From NCBI RefSeq assembly GCF_000974985.2, contig NZ_LAVA02000021.1, forward strand, positions 59,111-123,110: DNA of 64,000 bases, written 5' to 3'. This stretch comes from Streptomyces mangrovisoli (GTDB lineage Bacteria > Actinomycetota > Actinomycetes > Streptomycetales > Streptomycetaceae). The notes under the pieces are model-generated. The model saw only the letters and a list, made by a program, of their open reading frames with translations, was not told where the DNA came from and ran no database searches. Both the position numbers and the translations under genes were made by a program. Shown in pieces: positions 10,942-17,853 of this stretch. Position 1 is the stretch's first letter. Each line of letters opens with the position of its first letter.

Positions 10942-12107
10942 TGGCGCGCCTCGACCAGGCGGGGCATGTCGCGGGCCGCCTCGATCAGGAACCAGGCGGG
11001 CAGCAGCGGGTTGCCGTCGGTGTCCGGGGCGATGACGCTCTGCGCCACCTCGACGGAGATCTCGGCGAGCTGCACCAGCAGCGACTTGGCGCGGTACGCG
11101 GTCTGCCGGCCGCTCGGCGAGAGATGCTCACGGCTCGCGGGCAGCTCCTTGACCAGCCGGCCGCGGAACGACTCGGCGAGGTAGTACAGCAGGTCGCGGT
11201 CCTGGAGGCGGTGCGGCCAGCCGGCGTCGCCCTTGAGGATTGCCTCGATGCCGAAGCGGCTGCGCACGATCTTGGCGTAGCCGCAGAAGGCGACGGCGTG
11301 CGCGGGCGTCAGCGTGCCGTGCGCGACGACCTTCAGGGTCTGCTCGTCGATGCCGTCGCCGAAGGAGTGCAGGGCGTCGGAGAGCATGTGCCAGGAGCGC
11401 GGCGAGGAGAACGGCTCCTCGGTCTTGGGCGGCGCGGACCACAGGTGGTCGGGCCGGTCGGTGAGGTGGTCGAGGATCCAGGGGTGGATGCCGTGGCCCG
11501 CGGCCCACGCCAGCCAGTCCTTCGCGGACGCCTCCAGGTGCACGTGGGTGAGCCGGTTGACCAGCGCGGAGGCGATCGGGCGGGCGAGCGCGTTGTCGGT
11601 CGAGCGGTTGCCCGCGCCGATCACGATGGAACCCTTCGGCAGCTCGTAGGTGCCGATGCGGCGGTCGAGGATCAGCGAGTAGAACGCCTTCTGCACGTCG
11701 GGCGTGGCCGCGTTCAGCTCGTCGAGGAAGAGGCAGTACGGCTCGTCGCGGGCGATCGCCTCCGGCGGGCAGAACACCGAACGGCCGCCGCGGATCTGCG
11801 GCACGCCGATGAGGTCCTCGGGGGCGAGCTGGGTGCCGATCAGGCTCACGCACTCCAGGCCCAGGGACTCGGCGAACTCCCTTACCAGGGACGACTTCCC
11901 GATGCCGGGAGCACCCCACAGGAACACGGGCCGCACGGTCGCGAGGCCGAGCAGCAGCTCGGGCACGCGAGCGGGAGTGACGGTGACGGCAGCCTGCAAG
12001 GCGCGGCTCCTCGACGGGGGTTCGGGCACGAAGACTCGAACAGTGTGGGCGTACGGCCGGGTCGGCGCAGCCGAATTTCCGGGCGGGCGCCATGGGTTGG
12101 CGACCAC
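10938..12107 (-). CDS. MoxR-family AAA+ ATPase
   Basis: A protein of up to 389 residues. Walker A is GAPGIGKSSLV (about residues 65-75), Walker B is CLFLDELNAATPDVQ, and sensor 1 is VIGAGNRSTDNA. Such ATPases act with VWA-domain partners in remodelling or cofactor insertion, and the partner gene overlaps its stop codon. The start is uncertain: the GTG at 12107 gives 389 residues, while a GTG at 12029 gives 363 and lies closer to the conserved region (ALQAAVTVTPARVPELL). Neither has a convincing ribosome-binding site. A leaderless transcript is possible. Confidence 0.88.
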   Translation of the reverse strand: MVANPWRPPGNSAAPTRPYAHTVRVFVPEPPSRSRALQAAVTVTPARVPELLLGLATVRPVFLWGAPGIGKSSLVREFAESLGLECVSLIGTQLAPEDLIGVPQIRGGRSVFCPPEAIARDEPYCLFLDELNAATPDVQKAFYSLILDRRIGTYELPKGSIVIGAGNRSTDNALARPIASALVNRLTHVHLEASAKDWLAWAAGHGIHPWILDHLTDRPDHLWSAPPKTEEPFSSPRSWHMLSDALHSFGDGIDEQTLKVVAHGTLTPAHAVAFCGYAKIVRSRFGIEAILKGDAGWPHRLQDRDLLYYLAESFRGRLVKELPASREHLSPSGRQTAYRAKSLLVQLAEISVEVAQSVIAPDTDGNPLLPAWFLIEAARDMPRLVEARQ

Positions 12108-12194
12108 GGGACGCGCGACCGGGCTTCCGGGCAGCGCGGGCGGGCTTCCGGAGGGGGTGGGCGCGGGCTTCCGAGGGGGTGGCGGCGGCCGGGG

Positions 12195-14432
12195 TCAGGC
12201 GGCGCGCTCGTCGTCGGGGGTGCCGGGCTCGTCGTCCAGGGTGCCGGGCTGTTCGTCGAGGGTGCGGGGCCGGTCGCCGGGGACGCTGAGGACGGCCTCG
12301 CCGAGGTCGTCGGTGAGCGGCACCTGGGGACCGGCCGGCTCGCGCAGCCAGCGGCGCAGGACCTGGTGGACCTGTTCGGCGCCCACGAGGTCCGCACCGT
12401 CGGCGGTGGGCTCGGACAGGGCGAGCGGCGACAGCAGGAACGGCCGGGTCTGCGCGCCACCGAGGCCGCCGTGCGAACCGATCTGCTCCTCGAAGGACAG
12501 GACCTCGCCGTCCTTCGGGTCGTGGAAGGAGTTGACCATGATGTCGGCGGTGTGCGGGAAGGAGTGCGTGCGCCGGACCGCGTCCGCCGCGCCCGGCCCG
12601 AACTCCGCGAGCGGGCCGGGCTCCTCGTCGAGCCGGTCGAGCGGGATCTCCACGCCGTAGGGCCCGAGCACCACGCCGCCGTGCCGCTCGCTGCGCACCA
12701 GCAGGAAGCCGATGCCGGGGTGGTTGGCGAGGGTGGTGAGCAGGGCGGGATGCCGGGCGTCGATCTCCTCCCTGGTCATGCGGTGGGAGACGTCCGGGAA
12801 GGAGACCAGGCCGAGGTTGCCGGAGGCCAGCACGATCGGCTCGCGGTCGCGGCGCGCGGGCAGGTGGGCCCCGCCGCCCTCCTCCACGGGCCGGCGCAGC
12901 GCGGCGCGGACCGCGGCGCGCGCCTCGGCACCGCTTCTCGTGCGCCGGGCGCGGCGCGGCACGGGCAGCCCGCAGCCGGCCCGCACCAGGTCGCCGAGGG
13001 TCAGGCCGTAGCGGGCGCGGAAGGTCTCGCCGGGGCTCTGGCCGTGGTCGGAGAGGACGACGATCCGGTACGGCCGCGGGGCGTGCTCGGCGGCCTTCTC
13101 GATCAGGGCGAGCGCCCGGTCGAGCCGCGCCAGCACCTGTTCGGCGTCCCGGCCGAGCGGCCCGGAGTGGTGCGCGACCTCGTCGTAGGCCACGAGGTCG
13201 GCGTAGACGGCGGTGCGTCCGGCGAGCAGGTCGCCGACCACGGCGGCGACCACGACGTCCCGTTCGACGACGGTCGCGAAGGCCCGCACGAACGGGTACA
13301 GCCCGCCGCGCGAGACGCGCGGGCGGCGGCCGCGCGCCCGGGCCCGGACGGACTGGCCGATCTCGCGGCCGACCTCGGCGACGAACGACATGGCCGTACG
13401 GACCGCGTTGGCCGGGTCGGAGAAGTAGGCGAAGTAGCCGGCGCGGGAGCGGTTGTCGCGGCCGCGGCGGCGGGTGGCGATGGACAGCACCAGGGCCTGT
13501 TCGTCGGCGCCGCCGCTGAACAGGTTGCCGCGGGACGCGCCGTCCAGGCTGAGCAGCCCGCCGTCGCCGGTCGCCGCGACGGCCCGGCGTTGCAGCTCGG
13601 CGGCGCTGGTCGGCCGGTTGGAGACCATCACCTCGCGGCTGTCCTTCTCGTACCAGCGGAAGGCCGGGACGTCGTGGTTGGAGCCGTGCAGGATGCCGAG
13701 CTGGCTGGCGCCGGTCTGGCTGGACCAGTCGGTGCGCCAGGGGGTGAGGCGGTGGGTGGCGCCCTCGCGGGCGCCGGTGCGGGTGCCGGTGCTGGTGCCG
13801 TTGTCGGTGCTGGTGCCGGTGCTGGTGCCGTTGTCGGTGCCCAGCCAGCGGGCGACCGTCGGCAGCACCCCCTTGCGGGCGGCGGCCAGCAGCACCTCGT
13901 GGCCGACGCCGTCGAGCTGGAGGAAGACGGTGCCGGGGGTGGAGGGGCCGGGCGGCTGTCGGCGTCGGCGGCGGTCGGCGAGCCGGGAGAGCCTGCGGCG
14001 GTAGGCGTCGTCGTCGCGCACCGCGAGGGCGGCGCCGGTGGCGGAGGCGACGGCGGACATCACGGCGGCCACGATCACCGCGGTCTCGGGGGCGGCCTCG
14101 CTCTGGCCGGAGGGGTTGATGCGCAGCGCGACCAGCAGCAGCGAGCCGTTGAGGAAGAACACCAGCAGGCCGAGTACGAACGCGGGCACCAGCAGCAACA
14201 GCCGTACCAGCAGGGGCCAGACGACGGCGGACAGCACGCCGAACGCGCCGGCGCCGAGGGCGGCGGTCACGGCGATGCGGGTGGCGCTGTCGCCGCTCGG
14301 CGACTGGAGCCGGAAGTCGGGCAGCAGGCCGGCCAGGGCCAGCATGGTGACCGTGGACACCGCCCACACCGCGACGCTCCGCCCGATCTGACTGGCGGCC
14401 CGTCGCCACCACCGTCCGCCCACGCCCCGCAC
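12195..14432 (-). CDS. Holin-like membrane protein fused to alkaline-phosphatase-superfamily phosphodiesterase
   Basis: A 745-residue protein. Residues about 15-140 carry four hydrophobic segments of the phage-holin 4 superfamily type (VAVWAVSTVTMLALAGLLP, then LLLLVPAFVLGLLVFFLN). The rest is a nucleotide pyrophosphatase/phosphodiesterase-like domain: FLQLDGVGHEVLL (first metal aspartate), SQTGASQLGILHGS (candidate nucleophile threonine), DLVAYDEVAHHSGP, VLSDHGQSPGE and a late SHGGLGG histidine. Together these give the usual two-metal set. A Gly/Thr/Ser/Asp linker at about residues 198-217 is a 10-residue duplication. The GTG at 14432 is used, but a GTG at 14423 has a better placed GAGGGG. 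Substrate unknown; membrane-tethered phosphodiester hydrolysis is inferred. Confidence 0.83.
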   Translation of the reverse strand: MRGVGGRWWRRAASQIGRSVAVWAVSTVTMLALAGLLPDFRLQSPSGDSATRIAVTAALGAGAFGVLSAVVWPLLVRLLLLVPAFVLGLLVFFLNGSLLLVALRINPSGQSEAAPETAVIVAAVMSAVASATGAALAVRDDDAYRRRLSRLADRRRRRQPPGPSTPGTVFLQLDGVGHEVLLAAARKGVLPTVARWLGTDNGTSTGTSTDNGTSTGTRTGAREGATHRLTPWRTDWSSQTGASQLGILHGSNHDVPAFRWYEKDSREVMVSNRPTSAAELQRRAVAATGDGGLLSLDGASRGNLFSGGADEQALVLSIATRRRGRDNRSRAGYFAYFSDPANAVRTAMSFVAEVGREIGQSVRARARGRRPRVSRGGLYPFVRAFATVVERDVVVAAVVGDLLAGRTAVYADLVAYDEVAHHSGPLGRDAEQVLARLDRALALIEKAAEHAPRPYRIVVLSDHGQSPGETFRARYGLTLGDLVRAGCGLPVPRRARRTRSGAEARAAVRAALRRPVEEGGGAHLPARRDREPIVLASGNLGLVSFPDVSHRMTREEIDARHPALLTTLANHPGIGFLLVRSERHGGVVLGPYGVEIPLDRLDEEPGPLAEFGPGAADAVRRTHSFPHTADIMVNSFHDPKDGEVLSFEEQIGSHGGLGGAQTRPFLLSPLALSEPTADGADLVGAEQVHQVLRRWLREPAGPQVPLTDDLGEAVLSVPGDRPRTLDEQPGTLDDEPGTPDDERAA
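13781..13840. repeat. 30-bp tandem duplication inside phosphodiesterase gene
   Basis: Two 30-bp copies (13781-13810 and 13811-13840) differ only at the first base and encode GTSTGTSTDN twice. Each copy is itself built from GGTGCYGGTG-like sub-repeats, so it could expand by slippage without loss of frame. Confidence 0.85.
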
Positions 14433-14566
14433 CCCTCACCATCGGGCCCGCCCACGGCACGGGCCTGCCCTCCACGGTAGCCCTCCGGGGGTTCGGCGGT
14501 TCGGCCACGGAGGCGGGCCCTCCCGGGTGCGCCGCCCCCAGCCCCCACCCCGGGTCCCGCGCAGGA

Positions 14567-14785
14567 CCATCACGCGGACACCCGCCCGCGGCCCGGTGGG
14601 GCCCCTTCGCGCAGTTCCCCGCGCCCCTGACGGGGCACGCCCGCAGCACACCAAAGGGGCGCGGGGAACTGCGCGGGCGGCCACGACGGACCCGCACGGG
14701 ACCATCACGCCGACACCCGTCCGCGGCCCTTCAGGGGCGCGGGGAACTGCGCGGGCGGCCACGACGGACCCGCGCAGGGACATGC
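14567..14785. repeat. Intergenic cluster of dispersed 20-bp element (three copies)
   Basis: This 371-bp gap (14433-14803) has no gene. It holds GCGCAGTTCCCCGCGCCCCT at 14609-14628 and its reverse complement at 14655-14674 and 14733-14752. The last two are embedded in longer direct repeats (14656-14695 and 14734-14773) that continue into a shared GGCCACGACGGACCCGC tail. The block beginning GGACCATCACG also occurs twice (about 14570 and 14699). Forward and reverse copies can pair as a large hairpin. The same element recurs near 30.6-30.85 kb and 59.9-60.03 kb. Confidence 0.9.
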
Positions 14786-14803
14786 AACCCGGCCCCCGGG
14801 GGG

Positions 14804-15205
14804 TCAGCGGCCGTCGTAGCCCGCCGTCGGCATCGACAGGCGCCGATGCACCCGCGCCTTCGCCTGCGCGTCGTACGACGGTTCCGCGCTGCCCACCGTC
14901 TCCACCCGCACCCCGCGCCGCGCGCACTCCGCCGTGAACTCCTCCACCGACGACAGCGCGCTCTCCAGCACCCGCCGGCTCGGCGCGACGAACAGGTCCC
15001 CGCCCGCGCGGACCCCGTCCCACAGCACGCAGTGGTCCGGCCTGAGCCCGCGCACCAGCAGCTCCCGGCTGATCACGTACCCGCGCTCGGCCGCCCAGCG
15101 GGCACACATCGCGTGCTGCCCGCGGGAGTCCACCAGGAAGGGATCCGCTTCCAGTTCCTCCAACGGCGTCAGACTCGCGATCGCCGTGACCCGCAGCGGT
15201 CCCAT
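14804..15205 (-). CDS. Unrecognised 133-residue protein
   Basis: A well-formed gene with ATG and a GAGGGGG site 5-7 nt upstream. The protein reads as mixed alpha/beta (GPLRVTAIASLTPLEELEAD, then QHAMCARWAAERGYVISREL and LRPDHCVLWDGVRAGGDLFV). The pattern of a residue block followed by WAAERGYVISRELLVRGL and a later LWDGVRAG faintly recalls the N-terminal catalytic domain of serine recombinases, but the catalytic YxRxS pattern is missing. It is divergent from the MBL-fold gene at 15290 with an 84-bp shared promoter region. No function can be assigned. Confidence 0.6.
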   Translation of the reverse strand: MGPLRVTAIASLTPLEELEADPFLVDSRGQHAMCARWAAERGYVISRELLVRGLRPDHCVLWDGVRAGGDLFVAPSRRVLESALSSVEEFTAECARRGVRVETVGSAEPSYDAQAKARVHRRLSMPTAGYDGR

Positions 15206-15289
15206 GGCGCCCCCTCACCTCCGGGTCTCGCCGCAGACCCTACTCCTGCCCGTAGGCTTCGGGGGAGTCGCGCGAAGGAGGCGAAGAAG

Positions 15290-16063
15290 GTGCCCGTGGA
15301 GATCACGTGGTGGGGTCACGCCACCTGTGCGATCCAGGACTCGGGCGTACGCCTGCTCACCGATCCCCTGTTCGCCCGCCGGCTCGCACACCTCAGGCGC
15401 CGCCGCGGCGAGCTGCCGCCGCCGCAGGCCCGCCGCGCCGACGTGGCCCTCGTCTCCCACCTGCACGCCGACCATCTGCACCTCCCCTCGCTGAGCGCGC
15501 TCACCCCGGGCACCCGCCTGCTCGTGCCCCGGGGCGCGCGCCGGTCGGTGCCGGGACTGCGCCGGCTCGCGCACCTGCGCCTCGAAGAGGTGGCGCCCGG
15601 CGACCAGCGGCGCATCGGCGACCTGCTGGTGCGCGTGGTGCCGGCCCGGCACGACGGACGGCGGCTGCCCGTCGGACCGCACCGCTCCCCCGCCCTCGGC
15701 TACGTCGTCCAGGGCGAGGCACGCACCTACTTCGCCGGGGACACCGGCCTGTTCGAGGAGATGGCCGACGAGGTCGGCCCGGTCGACCTGGCGCTGCTGC
15801 CGGTCGGCGGCTGGGGCCCCTATCTCGGCGAGGGACACCTCGACGCGGGCCGGGCGGCGCAGGCGCTGGCCCGGCTGGCACCGGGCAGCGCGGTGCCGGT
15901 GCACTACGGCACGTACTGGCCGATCGGCCTGGACGCGGTGCGCCCGCACGAATTCCACGCGCCCGGCGAGGAGTTCGTACGGCTGGCCGCGGAGCGCGCC
16001 CCGTCGGTGGCGGTGCACCGGCTCGGGCACGGCGAGAGCGTACGGCTGGAGGTCGCGAGGTGA
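15290..16063 (+). CDS. MBL-fold metallo-hydrolase (UlaG-like)
   Basis: A 257-residue zinc-dependent hydrolase of the metallo-beta-lactamase fold. The metal motif HLHADHLH is at about residues 63-70. An AGDTG segment (YFAGDTGLFEEM) carries the bridging aspartate, and VHYGTYWP carries the last histidine. The start is a GTG with AAGGAGG 8 nt upstream. The stop overlaps the DedA start, so the two are coupled. Substrate unknown; UlaG-like members include lactonases and phosphodiesterases. The DedA partner suggests a lipid or envelope context, which is inference. Confidence 0.88.
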   Translation: MPVEITWWGHATCAIQDSGVRLLTDPLFARRLAHLRRRRGELPPPQARRADVALVSHLHADHLHLPSLSALTPGTRLLVPRGARRSVPGLRRLAHLRLEEVAPGDQRRIGDLLVRVVPARHDGRRLPVGPHRSPALGYVVQGEARTYFAGDTGLFEEMADEVGPVDLALLPVGGWGPYLGEGHLDAGRAAQALARLAPGSAVPVHYGTYWPIGLDAVRPHEFHAPGEEFVRLAAERAPSVAVHRLGHGESVRLEVAR

Positions 16064-16698
16064 TGTGGCTCGCGGACGCCGCGACGACCGTCCCGGGTGA
16101 GTCCACCCAGCAGGCGATCGGCTATCCGACGCTGTTCCTGCTGGTGCTGTTCGGGGCGCTGGTCCCGGTGGTGCCGACGGGCGCGCTGGTGAGCACGGCC
16201 GCCGTGGTGGCCTTCCACCAGACGGCGCCGTACTCCCTCGCGCTGGTCCTCGTGACCGCGTCGGTCGCCGCGTTCCTCGGGGACGCGGCGCTGTACTGGC
16301 TCGGGCAGCGCGGGATGGGCTCGAAGAACGGGTCGCGCTGGCTGGAGGCCATCCGGTCGCGGGCCCCTGAGGACAGGCTGGAGCAGGCCCAGGAGAAGCT
16401 GGCCGAGCACGGGGTGGCGGTGCTGGTGCTGTCCCGGCTGGTGCCCGCGGGGCGGATCCCGGTGATGCTGGCCTGCCTGATGGCCAGGTGGCCGCTGCGC
16501 CGGTTCGCCCGGGGCAATCTGCCGGCCTGCGTGGCCTGGGCGGTGACGTACCAGCTGATCGGGATCCTCGGCGGCTCGCTGTTCCCGGAGCCCTGGGAGG
16601 GCGTGGTCGCGGCGATCGCGCTGACGGTGCTGGTCGGCGCGGCCCCGAGCGCCTGGCGCCGGCTGCGGGCCCGGCGGGCGGCGCGGGCGAAGGCGTGA
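16063..16698 (+). CDS. DedA-family membrane protein
   Basis: A 211-residue integral membrane protein of the SNARE-associated (VTT) family, whose members move or flip lipid carriers across the membrane. Hydrophobic segments are at LFLLVLFGALVPVVPTGAL, YSLALVLVTASVAAFLGDAAL, and two near the C-terminus. The family motif is present as VLVLSRLVPAGRIPVMLACLMARWPLRRFARGN, with the conserved arginine and glycine. The ATG at 16063 overlaps the last base of the upstream stop; a GTG at 16060 is also possible. It ends 23 bp before a tandem repeat that also covers the end of the convergent gene. Confidence 0.87.
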   Translation: MWLADAATTVPGESTQQAIGYPTLFLLVLFGALVPVVPTGALVSTAAVVAFHQTAPYSLALVLVTASVAAFLGDAALYWLGQRGMGSKNGSRWLEAIRSRAPEDRLEQAQEKLAEHGVAVLVLSRLVPAGRIPVMLACLMARWPLRRFARGNLPACVAWAVTYQLIGILGGSLFPEPWEGVVAAIALTVLVGAAPSAWRRLRARRAARAKA

Positions 16699-16721
16699 GG
16701 GCCGCGCCGTCGCACCCGCCT

Positions 16722-16801
16722 ACGTCAGCACGTCAGCACGTCAGCACGTCAGCACGTCAGCACGTCAGCACGTCAGCACGTCAGCACGTCAGCACGTCAG
16801 C
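16722..16801. repeat. Ten perfect copies of ACGTCAGC
   Basis: An 80-bp array of exactly ten identical 8-bp units lies between the DedA stop and the end of the convergent MBL-fold gene. On the minus strand the unit reads GCTGACGT, so every unit supplies a TGA. The last codons and the stop of the gene at 16789-17853 lie inside the array. Because 8 is not a multiple of 3, a stop appears in every frame within three units. Confidence 0.98.
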
Positions 16802-17853
16802 ACCCGGGAGCCTCCCACCGGCAGGTCCCACAGGTTCTCGCGCGCCAGGGCCGCCTGCTTCCACGCCGCCCGGACCCGGATGAGCGGCTCCAGGACCGGC
16901 TCGGCGGACAGCACGAACGTGCCCCAGTGCATGGGCGCCATCCGTCGCGCGCCCAGGTCGAGGGTGGCGCGGACCGCCTCCTCCGGGTCGCAGTGGACGT
17001 CCTTGAGCCACCAGCGCGGGTCGTACGCGCCGATCGGCAGCAGCGCGAGGTCGATGCCGGGGTAGCGGGCGCCGATGCGCGAGAACCAGTGGCCGTAGCC
17101 CGTGTCCCCCGCGAAGTAGACCCGCTGTCCGTCGGGCGCGGTGAGCACCCAACCGCCCCACAGGCTGCGGCAGGTGTCGGTGAGGGTGCGCTTGGACCAG
17201 TGGTGGGCGGGGACGAAGTCGAAGCGCACACCGCCCAGTTCGGCCGCCTCCCACCAGTCCAGCTCGGTCACCCTGGTGAAGCGCCGGCGGCGGAACCAGC
17301 CGCCGAGCCCCGCGGGTACGAACACCGGTGTGTGGCGCGGGAGTCGGCGCAGGGTGGGGGCGTCGAGATGGTCGTAGTGGTTGTGGCTGATGACGACGGC
17401 GTCGACCGGCGGCAGCGCGCTCCAGGCGACGCCGACCGGGGTGACCCTGGCCGGGGTGCCGATGATGCGGCGGGACCAGACGGGGTCGGTGAGCACGGTC
17501 AGACCGCCGATGCGCACCACCCAACTGGCGTGCCCCGCCCAGGAGACGGCGACCGTGCGGGCGTCGACGCGGGGCAGCGGGGCGGGCGCGAAGGGCAGCC
17601 GCGGGATGTCGGCGAGGCCTTCGGGCCGGGGCCGTATCGCGCCCTCGCGGGCGAAGCGGGCCATGGCCCTCAGGCCCGACAGGGGGGCGGTGAGACGGTC
17701 GTGGAAGGTCCGCGGCCACACCCGGCGCCCGCCCGGCGGGCGGGGCTCGGCGAGCGGCGGGAAAGGGGGTGCGAGGGGTGACGCGGCGGCCCGCGGATCG
17801 GCGTTCGGGGCGGGCGAGCTCGTGGTGGTGGTCGACTCGGACTGCTGCGTCAT
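16789..17853 (-). CDS. MBL-fold metallo-hydrolase (NAPE-PLD/UlaG-like)
   Basis: A 354-residue zinc hydrolase. After a Ser/Thr/Pro-rich N-terminus of about 45 residues comes VSWAGHASWVVRIGGLTVLTDP, then the metal motif SHNHYDHLDA near residue 160. The later metal-binding segments are HHWSKRTLTD, YFAGDTGYGHW and PMHWGTF. The long form with WSGHS/WAGHAS and HNHYDHLD resembles N-acyl-phosphatidylethanolamine phospholipase D-like bacterial proteins. The final residues VLTC and the stop are formed by the 8-bp tandem repeat. The ATG overlaps the stop of the upstream aminotransferase-like gene (ATGA), so they are coupled. Confidence 0.88.
   Translation of the reverse strand: MTQQSESTTTTSSPAPNADPRAAASPLAPPFPPLAEPRPPGGRRVWPRTFHDRLTAPLSGLRAMARFAREGAIRPRPEGLADIPRLPFAPAPLPRVDARTVAVSWAGHASWVVRIGGLTVLTDPVWSRRIIGTPARVTPVGVAWSALPPVDAVVISHNHYDHLDAPTLRRLPRHTPVFVPAGLGGWFRRRRFTRVTELDWWEAAELGGVRFDFVPAHHWSKRTLTDTCRSLWGGWVLTAPDGQRVYFAGDTGYGHWFSRIGARYPGIDLALLPIGAYDPRWWLKDVHCDPEEAVRATLDLGARRMAPMHWGTFVLSAEPVLEPLIRVRAAWKQAALARENLWDLPVGGSRVLTC

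Noticed and set aside
11124..14697. Very long open frames on both strands across the MoxR and holin/phosphodiesterase genes
   Set aside because: They are out-of-frame shadows of those two genes; only the chosen frames have motifs, ribosome-binding sites and natural codon use.
16722..16801. Possible CRISPR array
   Set aside because: The unit is 8 bp with no spacers and no cas genes nearby; it is a simple tandem repeat.
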